64,000 nucleotides of DNA, taken from assembly GCF_016526145.1 (NCBI RefSeq), contig NZ_JADDUE010000005.1, forward strand, positions 1 to 64,000. The letters run 5' to 3'. Both the position numbers and the translations under genes were made by a program. Shown one piece after another: positions 1-9,371 of the stretch (positions within the stretch are counted from its first letter, which is position 1; the number at the start of each line of letters is the position of its first letter). Source of the DNA: Saccharopolyspora galaxeae. Lineage in GTDB: Bacteria > Actinomycetota > Actinomycetes > Mycobacteriales > Pseudonocardiaceae. The notes under the pieces were generated by a model, which saw nothing but the letters and a program-made list of their open reading frames with translations, made no database searches and had not been told where the DNA came from.

Positions 1-5
1 CACAC

Positions 6-63
6 AAGGACCTCCATCGTTCGGTGCGTGATGTGGTGATCCACACCGAACCTGGGGGTCCTT
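6..63. repeat. Bipartite inverted repeat at window edge
   Basis: Two nested pairs of perfect 7-bp arms form one long hairpin. AAGGACC (6-12) pairs with GGTCCTT (57-63), and TTCGGTG (20-26) pairs with CACCGAA (44-50). It lies about 60 bp beyond the ptsH stop codon in the direction of that operon, so it could end the fructose operon transcript, but no T-run follows. It could equally be the end of a mobile element lying outside the window. The arms are seen directly; the role is a guess. Confidence 0.5.
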
Positions 64-122
64 CCTATTCCAAGATCATCCAACCGCATGTTCCAAATTC
101 ACAACCTCCCGAGGCACTACAC

Positions 123-404
123 CTAGGTGGCCGCGGGTTCCTCGTCGAGGTCCCGTTCGAGCAGCGCGACCAGCTCGTCGAGCGCTTCGGCGCTTTCCGA
201 GCTCAGCTCCACCTGCTCGCCCTGCCGGGCGCCGAGCGTCATCAAGCCGAGCACGCTGCTCGCGTCGACCGGGTCGCCGGGACGATCATCGGTGACCTTC
301 GCGATGGTCACCGCGGCGGGCTGCCCGGCAGCGGCCGAAGCCAGCAGGGCGGCGGGCCGGGCGTGCAGGCCGACCGCGGCGGCGATCGTGGCGCGACGAT
401 TCAT
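123..404 (-). CDS. ptsH: Phosphocarrier protein HPr
   Basis: This is a 93-residue HPr, the small cytoplasmic protein that carries phosphate from PTS enzyme I to the sugar-specific EIIA. The active-site motif GLHARPAA places the phosphorylated histidine at His14, and the length is normal for HPr. The ATG at 404 is preceded by GAGAGG at suitable spacing. It is the last gene of the fructose operon, 59 bp after fruA. That linkage suggests it serves fructose uptake, although HPr normally serves all PTS sugars. No enzyme I gene (ptsI) is in the window, so EI must be encoded elsewhere. Confidence 0.93.
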   Translation of the reverse strand: MNRRATIAAAVGLHARPAALLASAAAGQPAAVTIAKVTDDRPGDPVDASSVLGLMTLGARQGEQVELSSESAEALDELVALLERDLDEEPAAT

Positions 405-463
405 GGAAATGCCTCTCAGTCCGTCGGTGCGAAAACCCTCGAGCTGCTTCCCGCGCAGCGAAT

Positions 464-1927
464 TCAGGCTGCGACGGCGGTTTCGGCGGCGCCGGTCCGC
501 TCGGTCCGGCGGAGCCGCTTGGCCAGCAGCACCGCCCCTGCCGCGACCACGACGCCCGCGACGATCGCACCCAGGTACGGCAACAGGTGTCCGGCGAGCG
601 GCAGCACGAACACCCCGCCGTGCGGGGCGCGCAACGTGGCACCTGCAGCCATCGACAGCGCACCCGTGGTGGCCGAGCCGAGCACGACCGGCGGGATCAC
701 GCGCAGCGGGTCGCCCGCCGCGAACGGGATCGCGCCTTCGGTGATGAACGATGCGCCCAGCAACCACGCCGTTCGACCGGCGTTGCGCTCGGCCGCGGTG
801 AACAGCTTCGCGCGCACCGCAGAGGCCAGCGCCAGCGCCAACGGCGGCACCATCCCCGCAGCCATCGCCGCGGCCATGACCTCCAGCGAGGTCTCGCTGG
901 CGATGCTCAGCCCGCCGACGGCGAAGGTGTAGGCGACCTTGTTGACCGGCCCGCCCATGTCGAACGCGATCATCGCGCCCAGCAGCGCCCCGAACAGCGC
1001 GGCGTTCGCCCCGGACAGGCCGCTGAGCCAGCCGGTCAGCCCGCTCATCGCCGCGGCGATCGGCTTGCCGACCAGCACGAACATGATCACGCCGACCAGC
1101 AGCGAGCCCAGCAGCGGCAACACCACCACCGGCATGATCCCGGCGACCGCCCGCGGCACCGGAATCCGCACCAGCGCGGCGACCACGGCACCGGCCAGCA
1201 GGCCCGCGACGAGCCCGCCGAGGAACCCGGCGCCGACGGTCACCGCGACCGCGCCGCCGACGAAACCGGGCGCGATCGCCGGGCGGTCGGCCATCGCGAA
1301 GGCGATGAAGCCGGCGAGCACCGGCACCAGGAAGTCGAACGCCTGCTGACCGATCTGGTTGGCCAGTGCCGCCCAGCTCTGCGCGCTGGCCGCGTCGAAG
1401 TGCTCGGTGACCGGTGGTGCCTCGGTGATCTGGTAGCCGCCGAGCGCGTAGCTCAGCGCGATGAGCAGTCCGCCCGCGGCCACGAACGGCAGCATGTAGC
1501 TCACGCCGGTCATCAGCCATTGGCGCAGCCGTGCGGCCGGACCTGCGCCCGCCTGCACCTTGCTGCCCAGTTCGGCTGCTCCGGAATCGTCCGGCGCCGC
1601 CGCTTCGGCGGCTTCGGGCTTGTGCTCGGCTGCCGTACCTGCGCGTTCGAGCAGACCCGCGGCGTCGTTGATGGCCTGCTTGACGCCGGCTTCGACGATC
1701 GGCTTTCCCGCGAAGCGCTCGCGGTCCCGCACGCCGACGTCAGCAGCGAAGATCACCGCGTCCGCCGCCCGCACGTCGGCCTCGGAAAGCGGGCTCGACC
1801 CGGCCGAGCCTTGCGTCTCCACCCGGATCTCGGCGCCTGCGTCCTTCGCCGCCTGCTCCAGGGCTTCGGCCGCCATGTAGGTGTGCGCGATTCCGGTGGG
1901 GCAGGCGGTGACGGCCACGAACTTCAC
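464..1927 (-). CDS. fruA: Fructose PTS permease, EIIBC component
   Basis: A 487-residue membrane permease that imports fructose and phosphorylates it to fructose 1-phosphate. Residues 1 to about 100 are the EIIB domain with the phosphocysteine motif CPTGIAHTYMAA (Cys9). An Ala/Glu-rich linker follows, then a hydrophobic EIIC domain of about 330 residues. The start is a GTG at 1927 behind AGGAGG, overlapping the IIA stop by 4 bp (GTGA), so the two are translationally coupled. EIIA is a separate protein here rather than fused, a common variant of the fructose family. Neighbouring fruK supports fructose as substrate. Confidence 0.92.
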   Translation of the reverse strand: MKFVAVTACPTGIAHTYMAAEALEQAAKDAGAEIRVETQGSAGSSPLSEADVRAADAVIFAADVGVRDRERFAGKPIVEAGVKQAINDAAGLLERAGTAAEHKPEAAEAAAPDDSGAAELGSKVQAGAGPAARLRQWLMTGVSYMLPFVAAGGLLIALSYALGGYQITEAPPVTEHFDAASAQSWAALANQIGQQAFDFLVPVLAGFIAFAMADRPAIAPGFVGGAVAVTVGAGFLGGLVAGLLAGAVVAALVRIPVPRAVAGIMPVVVLPLLGSLLVGVIMFVLVGKPIAAAMSGLTGWLSGLSGANAALFGALLGAMIAFDMGGPVNKVAYTFAVGGLSIASETSLEVMAAAMAAGMVPPLALALASAVRAKLFTAAERNAGRTAWLLGASFITEGAIPFAAGDPLRVIPPVVLGSATTGALSMAAGATLRAPHGGVFVLPLAGHLLPYLGAIVAGVVVAAGAVLLAKRLRRTERTGAAETAVAA

Positions 1928-2379
1928 GGCGAGACCTCCTGGCGCACGTACTGCGCCAGCGCCGCCGGATCGTCGGCCCGGCGCAGCGCCGTGGTGAACT
2001 CCTCGCGCACCAGCCGCCGGGCGAGCGCGGCGAGCACGGTCATGTGCTCCTCCCCGCCGCCTTCCGGCGCGGCGATGAGGAAGATCAGCGTCGCCGGGCC
2101 GTCGTCGGCGCCGAAATCGACCCCCGCGGTGCTGCGGGCGAACACCAGCGTCGGCTCGGTCACCGCGGCCGAGCGGCAGTGCGGGATGCCGATGCCGCCT
2201 TCCAGCCCGGTCGCCATCTGCTCCTCCCGGGCCCGCACATCGGCCAGGAACCGTTCGAGGTCGGTGATCCGCCCGGCGTCGACGGCCCGCTGCGCCATCG
2301 AGCGCACGGCCGCGCGCCGGTCGTCGGCCGCGAGGTCGAGGTCGACCAGGCCGGGCGTGATCAGTTCGGTGGGGGTCAT
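1924..2379 (-). CDS. Fructose-type PTS EIIA component
   Basis: A 151-residue EIIA of the fructose/mannitol family. It accepts phosphate from HPr on a histidine and passes it to the EIIB cysteine. The phosphohistidine motif GIPHC is at residues 63-68 (His67), followed by the typical TEPTLVFAR stretch and a conserved C-terminal half. It sits between fruK and fruA with 4-bp overlaps on both sides, so the three products are probably made in matched amounts. The cytoplasmic location is inferred from the absence of signal or membrane segments. Confidence 0.9.
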   Translation of the reverse strand: MTPTELITPGLVDLDLAADDRRAAVRSMAQRAVDAGRITDLERFLADVRAREEQMATGLEGGIGIPHCRSAAVTEPTLVFARSTAGVDFGADDGPATLIFLIAAPEGGGEEHMTVLAALARRLVREEFTTALRRADDPAALAQYVRQEVSP

Positions 2380-3323
2380 GCCGCCGCTCCAGTGAGGCTC
2401 AACGTCTCGTCCACTTCGTGCACCCGCACCCGTGCCGTGCGCACCTGGTGCGGGGCGGGCATCCGGGAGCCCGCCAGCCCGACCGCGGCGGTGCCGTAGG
2501 CGACCGCCGCGCGCAGGGCCGCGGGCCCGGATCCCCCCGCTCGCAGGAAACCCGCGAGCGTCGCGTCTCCCGCTCCGACGGTGCTGAGCACCGCCGGAAC
2601 CGCCCGGCTCGTCGCGTGCCAGGCTCCGCCGCGCTCCGCCAGGAGCGCCCCGTGCTCGCCGAGGCTGACCAGGACCGCCCGCACCCCGCACGCCCGGATC
2701 TCGCCAGCGGCGTCGAGCACGTCGCCGAGCCGCGGCAGCGGTCTGCCGACGTGCCCGGACAGTTCCTGCAGGTTCGGCTTGATCAGGTCCGGCCCGGCCG
2801 CGCAGGCAGCGGTCAGCGCCGCGCCGGAAGCGTCGACTGCCACGCGCGTGCCCGCGGCGCGCCCGGCGGCCACAAGCCGCGCGTGCAGGTCGTCCGCGCC
2901 GCCCGCGGGCAGGCTCCCGCAGGTGACCAGCCAATCCGCCGTTTCGGCGAGTTCGGCGGAACGCGCTTCGAGCGCGGCTTGTTCGGTCCCGGTCAGTTCC
3001 GGGCCGGGCTCGTTGAACTTGCTCGTGGTCCCGTCGGCTTCGACGACGGCGAGGTTGCTGCGGATCGACCGCGCGATCGGCACCTCGGCCACCGGGACGC
3101 CTTCGGACGTGAGCAGTTCGGCCAGCTCGGCGCCCTCGGCACCGCCGGTGGGCAGCACGGCCACGGTGCGGCTGCCCGCCGCCGCCAGCGCCCGGGCCAC
3201 GTTCACGCCCTTGCCGCCCGGGTCCAGGCGCGCGGCACCGGTGTGGTGGATCGTGCCCGGAACCAGCCGGTCCACCGCGACGGTGCGGTCCAGGCTCGGG
3301 TTCGGGGTGACGGTGACGATCAT
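2376..3323 (-). CDS. fruK: 1-phosphofructokinase
   Basis: A 315-residue PfkB-family sugar kinase that phosphorylates fructose 1-phosphate to fructose 1,6-bisphosphate, feeding imported fructose into glycolysis. The start MIVTVTPNPSLDRT and the GGKGVNVARAL segment are typical of FruK. The C-terminal PfkB signature STVGAGDATLAGF contains the catalytic aspartate. Length matches the family. It overlaps the upstream regulator stop by ATGA and the downstream IIA start by 4 bp. Tagatose-6-phosphate kinases look similar, but the PTS context favours FruK. Confidence 0.93.
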   Translation of the reverse strand: MIVTVTPNPSLDRTVAVDRLVPGTIHHTGAARLDPGGKGVNVARALAAAGSRTVAVLPTGGAEGAELAELLTSEGVPVAEVPIARSIRSNLAVVEADGTTSKFNEPGPELTGTEQAALEARSAELAETADWLVTCGSLPAGGADDLHARLVAAGRAAGTRVAVDASGAALTAACAAGPDLIKPNLQELSGHVGRPLPRLGDVLDAAGEIRACGVRAVLVSLGEHGALLAERGGAWHATSRAVPAVLSTVGAGDATLAGFLRAGGSGPAALRAAVAYGTAAVGLAGSRMPAPHQVRTARVRVHEVDETLSLTGAAA

Positions 3324-4078
3324 GCCGGGACCACTTCGGTCTCCGCGGCGAGTTCGGCGCGGGCCTCGGCGTCCAACGCCTCATCGCTCACCACGGCGTC
3401 CATCTCGCAGATCCGGGCGAAGCGGCTGAACTGGTCGTCGCCGTACTTGCTGTGGTCGGCCAGCAGCACGCGCCTGCGGCTGGCCGCGACCATCGCCGCC
3501 TTCACCGCCGCTTCGGCGGTGTCCGGCGTGGTGCATCCGCGGTGGGCGGAGAAGCCGTTGGTGCCGAAGAACCCGACGTCCACGGTCAGCCCCGCCAGCA
3601 CGTCCAGCGCCCACGACTCGACCGAGGCCAACGTGGTGCCTCGGATGCGCCCGCCGAGCATGTGCAGCGTGCAGTTGGTCCGGTTGGCGAGCTGGGTGGC
3701 CACCGGCAGCGAGTTCGTCACGACGGTGTATTCGCGATCGCTGGGCAGCAGCCCGGCCAGCCTGCCGGTGGTGGTACCCGCGTCGAGCAGCAGCGTGCCG
3801 CGCTGCGGCAGCAGGTCGACCGCGGCGCGGGCGATGCGTTCCTTCTCCGCGGCGTTGGTCTTGTCGCGCTGGGTCACGCCCGGTTCGAAGTCGATGCGGC
3901 CCACGGGGATGGCTCCGCCGTAGACGCGGCGCACCAGCCCCTGCCGTTCGAGCGCGCCGAGGTCGCGCCGGATCGTCTCCGGTGCGACCTCGAGCTCGGC
4001 CGCCGCGGCCATGACGTCGATGCGCCCGTCGCGCCGCGCCCGCTGCGCCAGCAGCTGCTGCCGCTCGGCCCCGTACAT
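3320..4078 (-). CDS. fruR: DeoR-family fructose operon regulator
   Basis: A 252-residue DeoR-family transcription factor. An N-terminal winged helix (residues 1-57) contains the family signature VAPETIRRDLGALERQGLVRR. The rest is the sugar-phosphate-sensing domain with GTTTGRLAGLL and an NSLP segment. The ATG at 4078 is chosen because GGAGGA sits 8-9 bp upstream and the DeoR alignment begins there; an upstream in-frame ATG lies inside the -35/-10 region. As first gene of its operon it probably represses it until fructose 1-phosphate accumulates, as known for other FruR/DeoR proteins. Confidence 0.87.
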   Translation of the reverse strand: MYGAERQQLLAQRARRDGRIDVMAAAAELEVAPETIRRDLGALERQGLVRRVYGGAIPVGRIDFEPGVTQRDKTNAAEKERIARAAVDLLPQRGTLLLDAGTTTGRLAGLLPSDREYTVVTNSLPVATQLANRTNCTLHMLGGRIRGTTLASVESWALDVLAGLTVDVGFFGTNGFSAHRGCTTPDTAEAAVKAAMVAASRRRVLLADHSKYGDDQFSRFARICEMDAVVSDEALDAEARAELAAETEVVPA

Positions 4079-4115
4079 GCCCGTTTTCCTCCGCTTCAAG
4101 ATTTGTTGTTGCCTG

Positions 4116-4143
4116 ATTGTGCCCTGTGTCGACATGTTGTCAA
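4116..4143 (-). promoter_or_regulatory. Promoter of the fru operon
   Basis: On the minus strand a perfect -35 box TTGACA (4143-4138) is followed after 16 bp by CACAAT (4121-4116, 4 of 6 bases of the -10 consensus). That leaves a leader of roughly 30 bases before fruR. Related ACAACA-containing segments lie in the spacer and just downstream of the -10 box, plausible half-sites for the DeoR regulator. The boxes are seen; operator assignment is inferred. Confidence 0.6.
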
Positions 4144-4404
4144 GGCTGCGCGGATGATCGACCACTCGGAGGCGGCACCTCGCGGCCGGCATCGGTTCGG
4201 TTACGTCGCTGCGGTCGTGGATCGCGGGATTTCCGTTCGGCCTCGGCGGGTCCGGGTGGTGTCGTAGACTCGCGATGATCTGTCGTGATCACGGGTGCAG
4301 TCGCGTGCGAGCGCTTGCTCAATGCGCTTTGTTCGTGCCTGTTGCCGTTGGCCGGATCGTCTGTGCGCGCCGTCTCGGCGTGGGTTCGTGTGGTGGGGGT
4401 TGCG

Positions 4405-7400
4405 ATGGCGGATTTTCCGGAGCACTTGTTCTCGCTGGGCGGGTCGCCGGAGGCGATCGCGGGTTCGGCCCGCCGGTATGACCGTTTCGGCGAGTCCGCC
4501 GCGCACGCGGCCGAGCGGATCACCGGCATGGACACCGGCCAGTTCCAGGGTCCGGAGGCGGAGCAGTTCCGGGAGAAGATCGATTCGGAGTTGCCGCCGG
4601 ACCTGCGGGTGACCGGCACGGCCTTCAGCCAGGTCGGCACGGCGCTGAACACCTTCTCGTCGCGGTTGTCGGAGCTGCAGGGCAAGATGCGACCGCTAGC
4701 GCATCAGGCGCCTGGCTTGTGGGAGCAGCTCAAGGCCAGCGAGGGTCGTGTGGAGCGGGCGGAGTCGGCCGACCGTGCTCATGCCCAGGCGGAGCGGGAG
4801 AAGGCGGCTCATGCTCCGGCCGGGCAGGCTCCGCCGCCGGGCCCTGCGTATGAGTCGGATACCGGGGACGCCTCGGCGGCGTTGTCGTCGGCGCGGGCGG
4901 CGTGGCAGGACTGCGTGGACAAGGCCAACGGCCTGCGCACCGAGATGACCGCCGCCGCCCGCGAGTGCACCAACCGCATCAACGACGCCAAAGGCATGCG
5001 GTTCAAAGAACCCCCGGCCAGCTACGACCTCATTGGGCAGGGGCAGGACTTCATCCGCGAGAACAAGGATGTGCTCAAGGAGATCTCCTCGGCGCTGAAA
5101 GTCGTCTCGGGCGCGCTCGCGGTCGTCGGTCTGGTGTTGCAGGCGATCCCGGTGGTCGGCAACGCCGTCGGCGGCGCCTTCCTCATCGCCGCCGGCATCA
5201 CCGGCGGCGCCGCGTTGGCCATCGACGCCGGTATCTACGCCGCCACCGGCGAAGGCAGCCTCACCTCGATCCTCGTCGACACCGCATTAACCGTCATCCC
5301 GTTCGGACGAGTCGCGAAACTCGGCAGCAAAGCCATCGGGGGCTTGTCGAAGGCCGCCAAGGGCCTGCGCGGCACCAAACACGCGGGTGATGCGGCGGGG
5401 TTGTCGAAGACGACCCGGGAGATGCCGCTGTGCAAGGACCCGATCGACATCGACAGCGGCCGCATGGTGATGACCCAGACCGATGTCGAACTCGGCGGGC
5501 TGCTGCCGCTGATCCTGCGCCGCACCCATCTGTCGTCGTATCGGATCGGGCTCGCGTTCGGCCCCAGCTGGGCGTCCACTTTGGACCAGCGGCTCGAGGT
5601 CGACGCCGAGGGCGTGTACTTCGCTTCCGAAGACGGGCTCGCCCTGTGCTACCCGGACCCGATGCCCGGTGTGGAGGTCTACCCGGCCGAGGGCCCGCGC
5701 TGGCCGCTGACCCGCACCGACGACGGCGGCTACACGATCACCGACGTGCCCCTGGGCCAGCAGCTGCACTTCACCCAGCACGACACCCACTGGCCGCTCA
5801 CGGCGATCACCGACCGCAACGGCCACCGCATCGACTTTCACCACGACGACACCGGATTACCCACCGAGATCGAGCACAGTGGTGGCTACCGCATCCGGAT
5901 CGAGACCACCAACCGCCTGGTGACCGCGCTGTACCTGTGCGACGCCGACAACGGTGCGGACGTGGCCCTGATGCGCTACCGCTACCACGGCGAGCGGCTC
6001 ACCGAAGTCATCAACGCCTCCGGCCAACCGTTGACGCTCGACTACGACGACGCCGGGCGCATCACGGGTTGGAGGGACCGCAACGACTGCTGGTACCGCT
6101 ACACCTACGACGCCGAGGGCAGGTGCGTGCGCACCGACGGCTCCGGCGGTTCGCTGTCGGCGACCTTCCACTACGACCTCGACAACGCGATCACCCACGT
6201 CACCGACTCCCTCGGCCACACCACCGCCTACCACCTCGACGACGACGGCCAAGTCGTCCGCGAAATCGACCCACACGGCGCCGAAACCCACTCCGAATGG
6301 GACCAACACCGCCGCCTCCTCTCCCGCACCGACCCGCTGGGCCGCACCACCAGCTACGAGTACGACGAGGACGGCAACCTCACCACGGTTCGCAGGCCGG
6401 ACGATGGCCAGGTCCGGTTGGATTACAACGAGCTACGTCAGCCGATGACCGTGGCTGCCCCGGATGGCACGGTCTCGCACCGGGAGTACGACGCCCGCGG
6501 CAACCTCGTGCGCACTGTGGATCCGGCGGGCGCGGCCACGACGTACGACTACGACGAGCGAGGGCGCCTGCTTCGCGTCACCGACGCGCTGGGCAACACC
6601 CGCCGCGTCGACACCGATGCCGCGGGCTTGCCGACCGCGATCACCGACCCGCTCGGCGCCACGACGCGCTATGAGCGGGACGCGTTCGGTCGAGTCACCG
6701 CGCTGTCGGACCCGGTCGGCGGGGTGACCCGCCTGGGCTGGACCGTTGATGGCAAACCCGCCTGGCGCACCCTGCCGGACGGGGCGACCGAGCGGTGGCT
6801 CTACGACGGCGAAGGCAACCTGCACACCCACGTCGACGCTCTCGGGCAACGCACCAGCACCGAGGTGACCCATTTCGACCTGCCCGCGGCCGAAGTCCGC
6901 CCCGACGGCACGCGCTTGGCGTTCGGCTACGACACCGAACTACGCCTGACCAACGTCACCAACGAGCAGGGCTTGGTGTGGCGCTACGACTACGACGTGG
7001 TCGGGAACTTGGCGCGGGAAACCGACTTCAACGGCCGCGTTCTCACCTACCGCCACAACGCGGCAGGCCAGCTCGTCGAGCGCACCAACGGCGCAGGCGA
7101 GACCACCACCTTCACCCGGGACCTGCTGGGCCAGGTCACCGAACGCCGCAACAGCGATGCCGTCGCCACCTTCTGCTACGACCAAGCCGGACGACTGCGC
7201 GAAGCCACCAACCCGCACGCGCGGGTGCTCTTCGACCGCGACCCGCTGGGCCGGGTGCTGGCCGAAACCATCAACGACCGCACCCTGACCTCCACCTATG
7301 ACGCGCTGGGCCGCCGCACCCGGCGAGTGACTCCGTCCGGCGCGGCAAGCGACTGGGACTACGACGCGAACGGCAACCCGACCGCGCTGCACACCGCAGG

Positions 7401-8874
7401 CCGCACCCTCCACTTCGAACACGACGCAGCCGGGCGGGAAGTTCAGCGTTCGCTCGGCGACGACGCGGTTTTGACCCAGCAGTGGGATGGCAATCACCAG
7501 CTCACCTCGCAGGCCCTCACCGGGCGCGGCGGGCGACGCATCCAGCAGCGCGCCTACAGCTATCGCGCCGACGGGTTCCTCTCCCGCATCGAGGACCAGC
7601 TTGGCGGTACCCGTACCTTCGGCTTGGACCAGGTCGGGCGCGTGACGGCGGTGCAGGGCTCCGGCTGGACCGAGCGCTACGCCTACGACGCAGCAGGCAA
7701 CATCACCGAAGGAACCTGGCCAGCTCCCACCGACTCGCCCGACTCCGAAGCACTCGGAGACCGCGAGTACAACGGCACCCTCATCCGCCGCGCGGGCAAA
7801 GTCCGCTACGAGCACGACGCCCAAGGCCGCATGACCCTGCGCCAGCAAAAACGCCTCTCCGAAAAACCCGCCACCTGGCACTACACCTGGGACACCGACG
7901 ACCGCATGACCGGCGTCACCACCCCCGACGGCACCCGCTGGCACTACCACTACGACCCACTCGGCCGCCGCATCGCCAAGCAACACCTCGGCCCAAACGA
8001 CGACGTCATCGAACGCATCGACTTCACCTGGGACGGACCCGCCCTCGCCGAACAAACCCACAAAACACGGCACAACGAAGCAAGGAACACGGTCTGGGAG
8101 TACGAGCCCGGTAGTTTTCGCCCCCTAACTCAGCATCATCGCTCCCCGCTTCGCGAAGCACCCCAGCAGTGGATCGACGAGCATTTCCACGCGATAGTCA
8201 CAGACGTGGTCGGATCCCCGTCAGAATTGGTGGACGACAAGGGTGCGGTAGCGTGGTTCCACAGGACGACGCTTTGGGGAGAACCACTCGATGAAGATGG
8301 CGGTGGTGTCACGATGCCACTGCGGTTCCCCGGCCAGTACGCAGATCGGGAAACAGCCTTCAACTACAACTACCAGCGTCACTACAGTCCCGCTTTGGGC
8401 AGGTATGCGAGCTCGGACCCGTTGGGGCTTGCGCCAGGACCGAACCCGTATCGATATGTGTTCAATCCAAACTCGGAAATCGACCCTCTTGGATTGACGC
8501 CATGCGGACTCAAGTACGTTACCTACATCAAGTCGAATCCGACAACCGGCGCAGTGTACTCCGGTCGCGCACGCGGTACTGGCGCTCCCGAGGACATCGT
8601 TGCGGCGCGGGACGCCGGGCACCACATGGATGAGCATGGATTCGGTCCGGCGCAGCTGGACAAGTTCGCCGATGCGAATTTGCCGTTCGTGCAGCGGCAC
8701 CAGGACTTGGCATACCAGATGATCAGGGGCAGGGAGCAGAATCTCATCGACTTCTTCGGTGGTGCGCAATCAGCAGGAGGGACGTCCGGGAATGCGATCC
8801 GCGGGATCGCCGAGGACAACCCGCTGCGGCAAACTTTCATGGACGCTGCGAGAGGTCAATGGGGCTTGCAGTAA
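4405..8874 (+). CDS. T7SS-type RHS/YD-repeat polymorphic toxin
   Basis: A 1489-residue polymorphic toxin. Residues 1-110 resemble the alpha-helical WXG100-like head of actinobacterial T7SS-secreted toxins. A charged coiled segment follows, then a hydrophobic stretch (about 229-305). A DUF6531-like region begins near 341 (CKDPIDIDSGRM). Dozens of YD repeats (about 500-1290) form the RHS shell, ending in the RHS-associated core (YNYQRHYSPALGRY) and the DPLGL boundary at 1360-1364. Residues 1367-1489 are the toxic tip. Its order TYI, VYSGR, GHH, GREQNLI, GNAI fits a GIY-YIG nuclease (Tyr1374, Tyr1385, Arg1388, Glu1444, Asn1463), but this is inference. ATG at 4405 follows GGTGGGGG; 40 upstream in-frame codons do not resemble the family. 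Base composition becomes visibly less GC-rich from about 8,100 onwards. Confidence 0.88.
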   Translation: MADFPEHLFSLGGSPEAIAGSARRYDRFGESAAHAAERITGMDTGQFQGPEAEQFREKIDSELPPDLRVTGTAFSQVGTALNTFSSRLSELQGKMRPLAHQAPGLWEQLKASEGRVERAESADRAHAQAEREKAAHAPAGQAPPPGPAYESDTGDASAALSSARAAWQDCVDKANGLRTEMTAAARECTNRINDAKGMRFKEPPASYDLIGQGQDFIRENKDVLKEISSALKVVSGALAVVGLVLQAIPVVGNAVGGAFLIAAGITGGAALAIDAGIYAATGEGSLTSILVDTALTVIPFGRVAKLGSKAIGGLSKAAKGLRGTKHAGDAAGLSKTTREMPLCKDPIDIDSGRMVMTQTDVELGGLLPLILRRTHLSSYRIGLAFGPSWASTLDQRLEVDAEGVYFASEDGLALCYPDPMPGVEVYPAEGPRWPLTRTDDGGYTITDVPLGQQLHFTQHDTHWPLTAITDRNGHRIDFHHDDTGLPTEIEHSGGYRIRIETTNRLVTALYLCDADNGADVALMRYRYHGERLTEVINASGQPLTLDYDDAGRITGWRDRNDCWYRYTYDAEGRCVRTDGSGGSLSATFHYDLDNAITHVTDSLGHTTAYHLDDDGQVVREIDPHGAETHSEWDQHRRLLSRTDPLGRTTSYEYDEDGNLTTVRRPDDGQVRLDYNELRQPMTVAAPDGTVSHREYDARGNLVRTVDPAGAATTYDYDERGRLLRVTDALGNTRRVDTDAAGLPTAITDPLGATTRYERDAFGRVTALSDPVGGVTRLGWTVDGKPAWRTLPDGATERWLYDGEGNLHTHVDALGQRTSTEVTHFDLPAAEVRPDGTRLAFGYDTELRLTNVTNEQGLVWRYDYDVVGNLARETDFNGRVLTYRHNAAGQLVERTNGAGETTTFTRDLLGQVTERRNSDAVATFCYDQAGRLREATNPHARVLFDRDPLGRVLAETINDRTLTSTYDALGRRTRRVTPSGAASDWDYDANGNPTALHTAGRTLHFEHDAAGREVQRSLGDDAVLTQQWDGNHQLTSQALTGRGGRRIQQRAYSYRADGFLSRIEDQLGGTRTFGLDQVGRVTAVQGSGWTERYAYDAAGNITEGTWPAPTDSPDSEALGDREYNGTLIRRAGKVRYEHDAQGRMTLRQQKRLSEKPATWHYTWDTDDRMTGVTTPDGTRWHYHYDPLGRRIAKQHLGPNDDVIERIDFTWDGPALAEQTHKTRHNEARNTVWEYEPGSFRPLTQHHRSPLREAPQQWIDEHFHAIVTDVVGSPSELVDDKGAVAWFHRTTLWGEPLDEDGGGVTMPLRFPGQYADRETAFNYNYQRHYSPALGRYASSDPLGLAPGPNPYRYVFNPNSEIDPLGLTPCGLKYVTYIKSNPTTGAVYSGRARGTGAPEDIVAARDAGHHMDEHGFGPAQLDKFADANLPFVQRHQDLAYQMIRGREQNLIDFFGGAQSAGGTSGNAIRGIAEDNPLRQTFMDAARGQWGLQ

Positions 8875-8909
8875 ACTAGGGACATCGACATTACTTGATT
8901 GGGGTGAGC

Positions 8910-9371
8910 ATGAAGCGAATATCATTCTCGCCGGGTAAGCTTTTTGAAGTTCCGGCCGGTGATGACGACCACGCCTTCGGCCTGATGCTGGAGAAATCGC
9001 CGTACTGGGCCTTCTATAACAGGCAGGCCAATTTTGATGAGGCTGGACGCCCTACCGATGACCCGATGTTCATCGTTGCAGTGGCGAAGTCGGCATACTC
9101 CTCCGGCAAGTGGGGCGAGCCGATCCGGCAGCTGCCCAACCAGGCCCTTCCGCCGATACCTCGATTTTTTCGACAGGATCCAATATCAGGCAATTGCGAT
9201 ATATTCGACCCGTCCGGAGGATCGGATGAGGGGACGTCGGCGACCCCGGAAGACTGTATCGGACTCGAGCGTTATGCAGTTTGGTCCGCGGAACATGTGG
9301 TCTCACGGATAGCTGATACTTACGCAGGCCGCCCCAATTCGTTTGCCGAATCGATGCGGGTGAAGTTCTGA
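8910..9371 (+). CDS. Immunity protein for the RHS toxin (Imm26-like)
   Basis: A 153-residue cytoplasmic protein starting 35 bp after the toxin gene, the usual place for the cognate immunity protein. The sequence resembles Imm26-type proteins as I remember them: GKLFEVPAGDDDHAFGLML near the start and a C-terminal part with EDCIGLERYAVWSAEHVV and YAGRPNSF. ATG at 8910 lies just after GGGGTGAG; a TTG at 8895 is also in frame. Codon use and GC are clearly lower than in flanking genes but like the toxin tip, so tip and immunity gene probably moved together. It should bind and block the nuclease tip. Confidence 0.75.
   Translation: MKRISFSPGKLFEVPAGDDDHAFGLMLEKSPYWAFYNRQANFDEAGRPTDDPMFIVAVAKSAYSSGKWGEPIRQLPNQALPPIPRFFRQDPISGNCDIFDPSGGSDEGTSATPEDCIGLERYAVWSAEHVVSRIADTYAGRPNSFAESMRVKF

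Noticed and set aside
4285-4404. Upstream in-frame extension of the RHS toxin (40 residues, possible signal peptide)
   Set aside because: The hydrophobic stretch is Cys/Arg-mixed without a clear signal pattern. The homologous T7SS-like head begins at 4405, behind a good ribosome site.
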